Shown here: piece by piece, positions 1 to 10,417 of the stretch | Layout of the letters: each line of letters opens with the position of its first letter | Position numbering within the stretch: the first letter of the stretch is position 1 | Assembly: GCA_012976225.1 (NCBI GenBank) | Contig: JAAVVG010000009.1 | Coordinates: forward strand, 124,001 to 188,000 | Length of the DNA stretch: 64,000 nt | Direction: 5' to 3' | From: Golubevia sp. BC0850 | Lineage: Eukaryota > Basidiomycota > Exobasidiomycetes > Golubeviales > Golubeviaceae | Notes under the pieces: model-generated | What the model was told of the DNA's origin: nothing | The model's database searches: none | What the model saw: the letters and a program-made list of their open reading frames with translations, nothing else | Made by a program: the position numbers and the translations under genes

Positions 1-48
1 GCCTTTGATGAAAGAGAGTGGCACAGCTAGAATCGTCAATGGCGAGAT

Positions 49-220
49 CAACACGAGAGCGGAAGAAATTCATGGGAATTCTCGGTTTCCTGTCCTCATG
101 TTACTTCTCTCACTGTAGTTCTTTTACCTCAGGAATCGGAGGAACACATGCCTTTAGAAATCGCTGACGGGAATACTTTGGTAGGAGGCATGATTCATGA
201 AGTGTCTCGACATCTAGGTG
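49..220 (+). pseudogene. Fragment of an F-box/LRR gene, duplicated from the gene at 2.1-3.7 kb
   Basis: This stretch is a diverged copy of roughly 2891-3052, inside the F-box/LRR gene further on. Shared landmarks in the same order are a run ending in gaaatt(c/t)atggg, the run tttcctgtcctcat, the run cctcaggaatcggagga, and ttggtaggaggcat. Similarity fades on both sides, so only about 170 bases of the parent are present, and the continuous frame here has no F-box. I infer an old partial duplication or the end of a larger copy lying left of the window edge. Confidence 0.75.
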
Positions 221-667
221 ATAAGGAGACACCACTCTTTATTATAGGAATCGAGTCTCTGAATCAGCACAGCGTGCGCTGCAACATTGAAGAGAAAGAA
301 GGGAGAGAAACAGAAGGGAGGGGGGGCGAGGTCAAGGTGTTGTGAATCTGTCTCACGAGCGACACTTCGCATGCGTTCGTTCACGGCTCACGCTGTCATT
401 TTTAAACTTCACACACTCTTGTCCTTTTCTTCTTCTTCTCTCCATCTTTGCTTACTTCTCTTTCTTTGATTCTCCGTCAGCATCTCTCCCGTCTGTTTCT
501 CAAGGCTAGGTTAACAGCTCTTCCTTCCATCGTTTGTCTTGGATCAAGGGGCCGCCTTCCTCTGTACTTTGCACTCAACCAAAGAGGGACACAAAAGAGA
601 TCGAAGTGGCCGAGACCCGAGGACTTTGCATTAAGATAGAAAAAGGTACGAAACGGGGCTCAACACT
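221..667. other. Intergenic, no gene seen
   Basis: Pyrimidine-rich and mixed sequence between the F-box fragment and the stop of the secreted-protein gene. Short frames here have no recognisable domain. It probably holds the 3' UTR of the minus-strand gene. Confidence 0.5.
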
Positions 668-1566
668 CTAGGCAAGCATAAAATCGACAGAAGAATCTCC
701 GTGTTGACCATCCGTGATCTCTGGAGAGCCAGCCTTTAATTTCAAAGCTTGGTGGTTGACGTAACTGCGATCGATGTAAGTTGGATGTTGCTTCTGATTT
801 TCACCTAGTCTGGTGGAAGTGAAGACGATGTATGGGCTTTTACTGCCTCCTCTACGATGGAGCTGGAAAGTTTGTTGCTGCTGTTGAGAATTCTCGGCGT
901 GGCTACAGACAGATGATACGAAAACCTGGTCCGGGGTGTCAACAGACCCTGTTTCTGATCAGGGTGAAAAGGGATCAGTAGAAGCGGTGAAACTAGTCAG
1001 CATCGTTGATGTGAAGAGAACATGCCTCTCCTTTCCCCCTTCCTCTCGGATTTTCAACTCACTGGTCTGCAAACACAGTCCGTTCTTGGTGTCTCCGGTT
1101 TGCTTGAGGTATCCATAAGTGCCGTTGCTCTTGTCTGTTCCCATATAGGTGGACTTGCATGCAATGAATTCAAACTTGGTGGCGTTCTGAGCGGTGTAGA
1201 CTGAGAGCAGACAATGTGAAAAGACGTGAGTACTTCCATCTTCTCTACCTCTACGGCCCCTTGAATTTAATCCTCTCAAAACTATGTTCGAGGTCAAGCC
1301 CACTCACCTGCACCATTATCTCCCAGGTGAACGAGAACCTGGTCGACGTTACCATCACTGCCAGTGGTAGTGGCAGAGCCGAGTCCATAGTAGTAATCTT
1401 CGTAAGTGGATTTGCCAACTCTTACATTCACGGTTGGAAATCCTGTAGCGACTGGAGTGTCGTCGCAAGTGATGTAAGTGGTACCTTTGTCCCGCTTCTC
1501 GATTGGAGAGGCAGAGATGGCAAGAGCCATAGAGAGAATGATGGATAGAGCGGAGAAGGCTTGCAT
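668..1566 (-). CDS. Small secreted protein, cysteine-containing, function unknown
   Basis: Three exons joined by phase: 1566-1308, then from about 1203 after the acceptor ctgctctcag, then an exon starting AAACAGGG near 964 and ending with TAG at 670-668. The protein is about 220 residues. It starts MQAFSALSIILSMALA, a clear signal peptide ending near ISASP, followed by EKR, a likely Kex2 cleavage site. The mature part is Thr/Gly/Tyr-rich with a few Cys (TCDD, IACK, GLCLQ, SVCSH) and ends in a Gln-run and basic tail. I chose the ATG at 1566 because the upstream ATG pair at 1650 lies only about 20 bp from the TATA box. No family recognised; a secreted effector-like or cell-wall protein is possible. 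The third exon is the least certain part. Confidence 0.65.
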
Positions 1567-1665
1567 CGTTGTCGCTTGCTTGAAGATGAGAGATGAGATG
1601 AAGAGACAAAAGAAAGAGAAGATTGAGAAGATGGGGAATGAAGACATCATCTTTTGGAATCTCGG

Positions 1666-1673
1666 TATTTATA
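1666..1673 (-). promoter_or_regulatory. TATA box of the secreted-protein gene
   Basis: TATAAATA on the minus strand, about 100 bp upstream of the preferred start codon at 1566. The spacing fits transcription starting downstream of the ATG pair at 1650 and supports the shorter protein. Confidence 0.6.
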
Positions 1674-2094
1674 CCTTTTCGAGGTGGAGATCGTCGATTG
1701 AGCTCCGTGTTCGTTTCCAAGCAATTCCGAGAAGGGGAAGAATGCATTCGAGCAACCGCATTTACCGCAGGATGAAATGAGGTCGGAAATCCACTTCCGT
1801 CATGCTCATGACCGCAAGTCCGCAAGACTCCAGGAGAGGAGAAACGCGGTGAAGAGTCGAAGACTCCGATTAAGATGCCATTCCCTCTCTCTCGCCTTCC
1901 TCCAATCTTCATTCACTACTAGTCTGAGTTGTCTGTGGAACGGTCAAGCAAGGTGAGCGGCGAACCAGTACTCTCACTAAGAGGAGTCTTCTACGTTCGC
2001 TTTCAGCTGAATCTCAAACAAACCAACTATCTTCTGTCCTCTCCTCACCAGAAGTCTCCATTCAACTCCACCCAGTCGTACCTATGACATCAAC
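1674..2094. promoter_or_regulatory. Divergent intergenic region between the secreted protein and the F-box gene
   Basis: The two flanking genes point away from each other, so this 420-bp stretch should carry both promoters. The right end is pyrimidine-rich (cttctgtcctctcctcacc), typical of a fungal transcription start zone before the ATG at 2095. No other gene seen. Confidence 0.5.
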
Positions 2095-3712
2095 ATGAGC
2101 AATCAAACCACCGACACGGGCGACCCTCAATCTAGCGCCATCGATCCCATGCTCGCTCTTCCTTCAGAATTGTTCTCACAGCTTCTCTCCTTCCTTCCAC
2201 CTCAAGGGATCGCTGCTTCAAGTGCCATCTGCAGACAATGGAGAGCATCAATCACTTCGAATCCATTCTTACATAGGGACATAGATTTAACAGGGATGGG
2301 ATTGGGAAGCGAGATGGAAGATGTTATTCGTCATTTCTCCCGCCTTTCGTCTTTGGCTCTACATCAAGTTGTTAAGGTTTCTGTCGATCTATCATCATTC
2401 TGGGAAGACTTCGAAAGGATACCGATCGAAGAAAAGGATTGGGAAAGGACAGGTTTTGAATCGATTACTTCAACTTCTCCTCGATTCCAGAAGAACGCTC
2501 AGAGAGATCTCTTTCAAGATCGATGCCGAGACGGTCAACGATTCCTTACCTTTACTCATATTATTTGTCAACCAGTTAGTCTCTTTTACCAAATTGAAAA
2601 GAGTCAGGATAGAGGCTCCAGTTGTGCTGAGCTTGGAGGCTGGAGGGGAACTGGAGGGGTCAAAGAGATTTGAATTGATTAACACTCGTCGTAACAAGAA
2701 GTGCAAAAATACATCTGAGGTGCCAGATTTAATGAGCAAGGTAGAGAATTTTGCTGGCACTGTTTTCACCAATTTTACGCTCGAAAGGCTAGAAAAGTTT
2801 CAACCTGGCGTCAGACTTAGGAGCAAACAAGTGCTCGAGAGGCTGCGCTCTTCCAGATTTACTCTTCGAACTTTAGATTTCAGCTGCCTTCAATACGAGG
2901 GCGGGAGAAATTTATGGGGGTTTTCAGTTTCCTGTCCTCATCTTATTTCTCTCACTATCTTTCTTACACCTCAGGAATCGGAGGAGAACATGAATTTAGA
3001 AATCGCTGAGCATACTTTGGTAGGAGGCATTAAGCATCTCGACATATCAGTGCGGCGCTATCTAATCGATTTCACTGGACTGTCGGACTGGATGGGACGG
3101 AGAGTGGAGGAGTTGAGGCTCTGCGGACTCCGGGCGGTGCAAGATGGAAATCCTCCCCCTCCTTTGACTATCCCAGGAGAAGCTTTCACTTCAATCATTC
3201 TGGGATCAAGAAGAACGCTTCGCTACATCAGGCTATCCAATATTGACATCGTTGATTCAAAATCAGTCGCATCATTTCCAAGCCTCGAACAACTCCACGT
3301 ACTTTCTTCAAGCCCCTCAGTTTATAGATGGTTTACAGACATGCAATACCCAAGACTCAGCGTTCTCGGTTTGATGTGGACGCGGGGCCAAGGAAATATC
3401 GAAGGCGTTCAAGACGGTTTCCATTGTCTCCTCAGCCTTCTATGCCTCCATCACCACAACCTCTGAATGCTCAATTTCGACCATAGAGGTTTACCACCTC
3501 CGATAATTATCCCCTCTAGCGTTGTTTTCATTTTCAGCAATCTACTAGCTCTGTCAATATCTTCGGAAGATGGAACGGTCGCCAACCGTTTCTCAAGTTA
3601 CCTCTATCCTCAACTTGAACGTCTTCGTGCTAGTGATGATGTAAAATTCAAGTTTCTCAAGAATTCACCGAAGCTAAGGTGGATCTCGAAAGTAGCTCAA
3701 GAGGAGGGGTGA
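2095..3712 (+). pseudogene. F-box/leucine-rich-repeat gene with broken frames, probably a pseudogene
   Basis: The start ATG at 2095 opens a normal F-box: LALPSELFSQLLSFLPPQG followed by ICRQWRASI at residues about 20-55. Receptor-like LRR segments follow, such as RTLREISFK, FTLRTLDFSC, PSLEQLHVLS and YPRLSVLGL. The F-box frame (phase of 2095) runs into the LRR frame (phase of 2321) only if one base is lost or gained near 2410-2460; no convincing intron of suitable length is visible. Near 3400-3530 the reading shifts again: the stretch SSAFYASITTTSECS lies in another frame, a TGA at 3464-3466 closes the first, and LRR-like sequence resumes to 3712. Two independent breaks make decay more likely than splicing, although sequencing error cannot be excluded. 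Such proteins normally recruit substrates to SCF ubiquitin ligases. Confidence 0.6.
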
Positions 3713-4306
3713 TTTGAACGAAATTGGAAGGTTAATCACTGAAGATGTGTCGAAGGACGAGTCGAGGGATTTAGTAGGCGGATATGATTTTGTCGCAGAT
3801 CACACTCTTTTCCTACTTTTCTTACTGCTTTTCGAATGCTCCTGTCCAACTTGATCACTTTTGTGTTGTTTCTCGTTCTCTGAATTGAATCTACGCAATC
3901 TGTTCTCCTGCTTTCTTCTCGCCATCTCGACGAATCTCTCTGATGCATATCGCTTCTCCCAAAACCTTTTGATTATTTCCTTTCTTCAGAATCTCGAAGA
4001 AAAGCATGGAGAGAGACATGGAACGAAGTCTTAGGGTAGAGATTGGCCACTGCAGCTGGCCGTGACCAGTCCCTTTTCAACAACGTCAACTTAGATTGTT
4101 TTCAAGATTTGAAAATAATTCTGTCATTTGTGTTCCTTTTCTAAACCTGTTCTAAAGCGAATCTCTTTTTTGGACCTTGTTCGAGTTTAGGACAAGTCGA
4201 TCCAAGGGCGATACGCTGCGTGCTCCAAGTTCGAAAATCGTCCTTCCACCAAAATCAAAGGAACGGGCAAATCTTGACCACATCCTCCGATCAAGCAGAA
4301 CTCGAA
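3713..4306. other. Intergenic, no gene seen
   Basis: Between the decayed F-box gene and the proposed eL43 start. Short frames on both strands have no recognisable content. The right part should hold the eL43 promoter. Confidence 0.45.
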
Positions 4307-5914
4307 ATGGTGAATATCGCAACAACGACAAGAACGACAGCAACTTCAGATAATGAGAGAGAAGAGAGAGGAAGCCGTCGTTGATGAGAGCAGTCGATGG
4401 GAGAGCAGAATCAAGTCAAATTCTTCAGGCTTCGAAAATCCATCAATCCATCTTCCGTCAGAAGCAAGTGGACGAGCGGATGAATCAAGGGGCTCGATTG
4501 AATTTGAACTGAACAAAATGGGCAATGGAGGAGGCTGGAAAGAGAAGTGGCCTGGCGGATGGTGGTAGCAGGTGGTGATGGAAGATTTGAAGAAGTCGGG
4601 ATGGAGAGAACCCTGAATCTTCCTCGACGCATCCTCTGGACGAATAGAGAAAGCCGAATCATGAGAGAAAGATCTCGTTTACGGCTTCACTAGATATGAA
4701 CAGGAGTCATGTTTCTGACCTCAGCCTTTGCATCCCACCTTCCTTCCTACCCTCCTCTCCTCTGTCCTCGCCCCCCTCAATCTACTTCTTCAACTGATTC
4801 ATCAATTAATCCATCACTGTCTCTTCAAAACAATCTCTTCAACTTGATCCTTATCAACACCTCACTCCAAAACTTTTTCCACCTTCTCTCTCACCTCTTC
4901 CTCATCTTCGTCCAACCATCTTCTTCATCTTCTTCAAACTCCTCCAGTCCAAGCGCACAGTTAAAGTCGGTATCACTGGTAAATACGGAACCCGTTATGG
5001 AGCTTCCCTACGTAAGCAGGTCAAGAAGATTGAAATCTCCCAGCACTCCAGATATACCTGTACTTTCTGTGGAAAGGACTCCGTCAAGAGAAAGGCTGTT
5101 GGAATTTGGGAATGCAAGAGCTGTGACAAGGTCATCGCTGGTGGTGCCTGGACCTTGAGCACTACTGCTGCCGCTACCGTCAGAAGGTGAGTTTGGAGTA
5201 GGACAGGAGGGTGGACGAGAAGATGGTACAGGTATCGAGGGAGACTGGAACGGTCTTGTGTGAAGCTCGTATGGTATGGAATGAGACTTTCAGAGTGGGC
5301 TACGGGTTGGAAGTAGCTGCTGAGAGAGAGGTGCTATTCCCTTGGGTGGTCGGAGCAGGAGGGAGAGGAGGACCTCTTCGAATTCGGACCAGAGGGAATT
5401 GATGAGAGACCGGTCCAGCAACTCGTTTAGTCAACGAGTCAGAAGCTTCTGGGATTCAATCTTGTTCTGTTGGGCAGAGGAGTCTAGGCAGCCTCGAGGC
5501 TTCGCATTGAGAGGCAGAGGTCGTTGGCGGCAAGTCAGACCTAAGTGTACTTCTCGGATAGTGCAAACCAAGCATTTACGAAGGGTGGAATGATGCCTAT
5601 CATCCAGTTTGGAGGAGGACTGGATCGGATCGAACTTCTCATGGGAGATACTGTCAGTGGAGTGGTATTTGGATGACCTCCGCATGTGGGTTCCTTTCAT
5701 TTCAGACCCCCTCCCTCCGATTGGATCAAGCCATGATGAAGTAATCTTTTAGAGAGTCGGGGATGTCATTTCTGGAATGCGGGGTGGCCTTGTGATTCAA
5801 TCCGTCATCAAATCCTTGGTTCTCCTTCATTTACTGATGCTCCTCTGGTCCTTCCCTCCTTTTTCTTTCTCTAACAGTACCGTTCGTCGTCTACGTGAGC
5901 TCACTGAAGCCTAA
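4307..5914 (+). CDS. RPL43: 60S ribosomal protein eL43 (L37a)
   Basis: A structural zinc-finger protein of the large ribosomal subunit. Exon 2 (4948-5186) encodes the diagnostic run [20 protein letters not shown], then the zinc ligands CTFCGKD ... WECKSC, then [15 protein letters not shown]. Exon 3 (5878-5914) encodes the tail [11 protein letters not shown] and TAA. The phases fit (AG|T = Ser) and the total is 92 residues if exon 1 is the single codon ATG, matching the family length. The best ATG followed by a donor is at 4307-4309 (ATG|GTGAAT); an ATG at 4559 is a weaker alternative. Introns of about 638 and 691 bp are several times longer than those of its neighbours. The exon 2-3 call is very secure; the start is not. 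Confidence 0.9.
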
Positions 5915-6427
5915 ACGTCTCAAAATTTACTTCTTTCACATTCAACTTTCATTATTCTCTGGTTTCTCTTCTTTCATGTTCTTACCAATTGTATGCACAC
6001 CCACACGCACACCAAAAAGCTGAAAATGCCAAAACTTTAGAAAGGAGGTCTTCCTGACTCTTTTTGTCTCTTCTGTCATAGTCTTGACGATATTTGAGTG
6101 TCAGGCTGTGCTCCAAAGAGCTTGGATCTCTTTATAGGGGCTTGAGAAACGTACTAAAAACATACGGGGTAAGGTAAGGGAAGCGAAGCGATTGAGTGGG
6201 TTTCCATAAGGTAATGAGCATGGTCAGAAGACCAATTTGTCAGAGGATTAAGTAACTCAATGTCGATTGAGTGGCTGAAATCGGTTTAAAAGGGCTCGTC
6301 GACAGAGTGTCAACTCTTCTCTCCTCACGGTCCTCAACCGCTACCCTCTTTCCCTCGACCAATCTCCTTTTTCCCCAACCCAAACTTTTTAAACTTTCAA
6401 ACCAAACCTCAAATCTAATCTATCATC
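5915..6427. promoter_or_regulatory. Intergenic region with the alcohol-oxidase promoter
   Basis: Contains the eL43 3' UTR and the alcohol-oxidase promoter. ctttatagggg near 6130 and gtttaaaaggg near 6285 are TATA-like. The last 120 bp before the ATG at 6428 are strongly pyrimidine-rich (cctctttccctcgacc), as expected for a highly expressed gene. A small direct repeat, ggtaaggtaaggg, lies near 6168. Confidence 0.45.
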
Positions 6428-9400
6428 ATGGGTATTCCAGATGAAGTCGATGTTATCGTCTGTGGAGGAGGATCTTCAGGTAGGTGGTCGATATCTCGCC
6501 TACAGTCTCGACCTGATTGCTGACTTTACATCCTGTCACCTCTCTTGTTAGGATGCTGTGTCGCTGGAAGAATGGCCAGAGCCGATCCAAACCTTCAAGT
6601 CTTGCTAGGTGAGCGAATCTGTCTTCCGCCTCTCACATGAGTCGACATCTGACAGTCCTCCTCTCTCTTCTTTCCACTCCGTCCTAAGTCGAGGCTGGTC
6701 ACAATAACTACAACGACCCGTGGGTTTACAGAGTAAGTAAAAGGGAGGGGATGAAGTGGTGAACTCGCGACTCTGACAGGATTTTCCCTTGACTGACACT
6801 TCTCCCATCTTCTCTCATTTACCTTCTCAGCCTGCGGTCTTCCCTCACAACATGAGTTTGGAATCCAAGAAGGCTACTTTCTACAGAGCTGAGCCATCCG
6901 AGCATCTGCTAGGTCGTCGTGCCATCGTTCCAGCCGCCAACATCCTCGGAGGAGGTTCATCCATCAACTTCTTGATGTACACCAGAGCTTCTGCTTCCGA
7001 TTGGGATGACTTTAACACCGAAGGATGGAGAGCCGAACAGCTGGTGAGTCACGGTCGATGAACGCTGATTCGTATTGTTCTTTCATATTTCTGACTTTCT
7101 TCTGCATTTCATCTGTCTTGCTTCATTCTCCTCGTTTCACAGATTCCATACATGCGGTAAGTTTCAACAACTCGACTCTCATTTCTTTTCGACGAGCTCT
7201 TTCTCACTCTCAATCTTCATCCCTTTCCTCGTCAACAGTAACTTCGAGAACTACCAACGTCCTTGCCAGAACCCAGAGATCCATGGTACTGGAGGAGAAA
7301 TCGCTCAGAGTTTCGGAGGTCAGATCGTGAGTTTCTTTCATTGACCTCGAAGCTACTTCAACTCGTTTCTGATCAGCATCCCCTTTGACTTCTTCCCACA
7401 GACCCCTCTCGCTCATGACTACCTTCGTTCAGCCGAGGCTCTTGGAATTCCATTCACCAACGATCTTCAAGGTGAGTCATCGCATAGCTCGCTGATAGAC
7501 TTATCTTCTTGTTATTCTGTCGCTGACCTCTTCCTTCTCACCCTCTTCGCACGTCTACCTCTCTCAGATCTCAAGACCGCTCACGGTTCCGAGATCTGGA
7601 TGAAGTGGATCAACAAGGACACTGGTCGCCGCGCCGATTCTGCTCATGGTTTCATCCACAACCACATGGAGAAGAACACCAACTTACACTTGAAATGCCA
7701 ATCCAAGGTCAACAGAGTCATCTTCGAGGGAACCAAAGCCGTGGGAGTCGAATTCGTTCCAGTCAGAAACGTCGGAGAGGGAGACAAGCCACGCTCAAAG
7801 ATCATCAGAGCTCGCAAGCAAGTCATCTTAAACTCTGGTACTCTAGGTACTCCATGTATCCTTCAAAGATCCGGTGTCGGTGACAAGAAGTACCTCGAAT
7901 CCCTCGGAATCAAGTGCGTCTCAGACTTACCATGGGTCGGAAAGAATTTCCAAGATCACTACCGTGAGTAAAAGCCAGAATTTTGATATGAAAGGAAGGG
8001 ACCTATCTGACGACTTTTTATCTCTCTGCCTCTTCTTCTTCAGTCACCTTCCAAACCTTCCGTGCGGACCCCGCCGAGATCACCACCGATGAGTTCACCA
8101 GAGGTCACGCTGATGTTCAAGACGAACTCTTCAAGCAGTGGGAAGCCACTGGAGGAAAGGGATTGGTCGCTTCCAACGGTATTGACGCTGGAGCCAAACT
8201 CAGACCCACCGAGGAAGAGAACGAGGAGATGTGCAGAACTTGGCCAGAATGGAGAGACGGTTGGGACTCATACTTCAAGAACAAGGTGAGTTGAGAAGCA
8301 CTCGACGGCTTCCTTTGGCGTTTTCATTTTCTAACCTCAAATGTTCCACCTTCTCGCCTCTCTCTCTTCCGCAGCCTGACAAGCCAGTCATGTTCACCAG
8401 TATCATTTCCGGTTTCTTTGGGGACCACGCTCATGTGCCACCAGGAAAGGTAAATTTTTTCTAAAAGAAGTTGAAGAACTTCAATCTCAAACACAGACTG
8501 ACCTTTCCTTACCCCTTTTCCTTACCCCTTTTCACTCTCTTTCTCTACTCTTCTCTCAGTACTACACCATGTTCAACTACCTTGAATACCCATTCTCCCG
8601 TGGATCCATTCAGATCAGATCCGCCGACCCATACGACCCTCCTATCTTCGATGCTGGTTTCATGAACGACTCGTGAGTTACTCTCTACCATTCCCACTTT
8701 CGACGATCAATTGAATTGGCACAGTTCTGACTCCAGCTTGTTTGGTCCACCTTTCTTTTCACTCACACTTCATTCAGTCGTGATGTGCCACCAATGGTTT
8801 GGGGTTTCAAGGTTGCCAGAGAGATCGGTCGTCGTATGGATGGTTTCAGAGGAGAACTCACAGTAAGTTGTTGACGCCTCATCATTCTCGTGCCTTCCCT
8901 CCGTCCGATCTCATATCATCTCTTCTCTTATTTCTTCCTCTTTCCAGTCCCTCCACCCTCACTTCCATCCATCTTCTCCAGCTCGTTGTGTCGATCTTAC
9001 CGTCGCTACTTCAAGAAAGATCCAAGGACCAAAGGCTCTGTCCTGTGGTATTGCTCAAGGAAACTGGGCTCAGCCATACGACGAGGCTACTTGGGAAGAG
9101 ACCAGGAAGAAGAAGGTTGTCTACTCCAAGGAAGACGACAAGGCCATCGAACAATGGGTTCGCGACCACACCGAAACCACTTGGCACTCTCTTGGAACGT
9201 GCGCCATGGCACCAAGAGACAAGGTGAGTTTACTTCTCGACGGCTAGGACCTTTCTTTTTTGGGACAGTCCTTCGTTTTCCTTGCGCTTCTGACTCCAAT
9301 TGACCCCCACCCTTTTTTCCACTTTCTAAAAGATGGGAGTCTTGGATGCCAGACTTCGTCCTTATGGTACTCAGAACCTTCGTGTTGGAGATCTTTCCAT

Positions 9401-9523
9401 CTGTCCTGATAACCTCGGAACCAACACTTTCTCTTCTGCCCTAATGGTTGCTGAGAAGTGGTGAGTAGTGTTGACGATTGATTGAACCTTTTGCCTCTTG
9501 CTTCTCTTGTCTGACCTTCACCC

Positions 9524-9564
<41 letters not shown>

Positions 9565-9626
9565 GTGCTCACATGGTCGCCGAAGACATTGGACACCCTT
9601 ACGCTCTAAAGCACCCAGTTGCCTAA
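6428..9626 (+). CDS. AOX: Alcohol (methanol) oxidase, GMC oxidoreductase
   Basis: An FAD enzyme oxidising short primary alcohols with O2 to aldehyde and H2O2, usually peroxisomal in yeasts. Fifteen exons join cleanly: 6428-6479, 6552-6608, 6689-6732, 6831-7043, 7143-7156, 7239-7326, 7402-7471, 7568-7963, 8044-8285, 8375-8449, 8560-8672, 8778-8862, 8948-9223, 9333-9460 and 9566-9626, giving 637 residues, the family size. The FAD-binding Rossmann motif is CGGGSSG at about 12-18, the GMC signature ILGGGSSINF at about 89-98, and the catalytic pair is His in WHSLGTCAM (about 563) and Asn in DNLGTNTF (about 606). Exon 5 is a 14-base microexon. The C-terminus HPVA is not a canonical SKL-type peroxisomal signal. 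A broader aryl- or choline-type GMC role is possible, but the alignment by eye favours methanol oxidase. Confidence 0.92.
9527..9563 (+). repeat. (CT)n microsatellite in the last alcohol-oxidase intron
   Basis: An uninterrupted CT run that doubles as the polypyrimidine tract before the acceptor tccag at 9565. Confidence 0.9.
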
Positions 9627-10417
9627 CCTTATAGTTGAGTTTCCTCTTGTCCGAGTGCTTCGAGCCTCTTCACCTCTTCCCACTTTTCGGGAAGAGGTTT
9701 GATCGACAGGACTTCAACCAAAGTTCAGCAACTTCTCTTCTTTCTCGTGTTCCACCTCCCCAATGTGCATACTGTTTACGCTTAGGTCATGACCAGTTCT
9801 CTCCTTTACCTCTTTTGTACTTTTTCGTTTCGCTTTCATCTACCCGTCATCCATCATCAATCATCAACCTCGTCACCTTACTATTTATCCTTTGTATGTA
9901 AAGAAAATGAAAAGCAAAAAATGTTGGATTTGGAAACCTATCTGATTGACGTTGTGAGAATTCTTCATTTCGAAAGCGACGGATTGACAAATCGATCCTC
10001 TCTGCACATTGGTCGACACGACAGTCGCGACGACTTTATTCCATCTCTTGCGGTGGCACATGCCGTTTAAACCCAAAATCAGAACAGAAGTTCCCATGTA
10101 TAAAGAAAAATTCAAACCTCTCGAAGTGGCGATTACATACAAGAAGCAAAATACGTTTAGTGAAAGGAGGGATAGATCATAGAAGAACGGGAAGAATGAG
10201 ACAAGCGAATGTACTGAGGACTTTAGGTGACAATAGAGACGGAGATGATGAGAGACGAGGAGAAAACAGAAGAGAGTAAGGAAGAACTCAAAGTCCAGTT
10301 GCGACTGCAACGTTTGCGCTTCGCCTGAAAGCGTCCAATTCTAGGAAAGAGAAGGATCCCAAGAAGGAGGTCAGTTTCGATTCAGAAAGCCGAAAAGCCA
10401 AAAGCCGTGAAGTTCTT
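9627..10417. other. Convergent 3' region between alcohol oxidase and Ctf4
   Basis: Both flanking genes end here. A minus-strand open frame over 9885-10310 is hydrophobic and compositionally odd; I take it as 3' UTR. If the donor A|GTGAGT at the apparent end of Ctf4 is used, with acceptor cctttag-like tttcctag near 10345, a short extra Ctf4 exon would lie here. Confidence 0.45.

Noticed and set aside
5187-5877. Box C/D snoRNA in eL43 intron 2
   Set aside because: C-box-like and D-box-like motifs are present 100 bases apart, but there is no closing terminal stem and no recognisable rRNA guide.
9885-10310. 141-codon minus-strand hydrophobic frame
   Set aside because: Composition (Phe/Leu/Ser runs) fits the complement of A/G-rich 3' UTR; it starts inside the presumed Ctf4 3' region.
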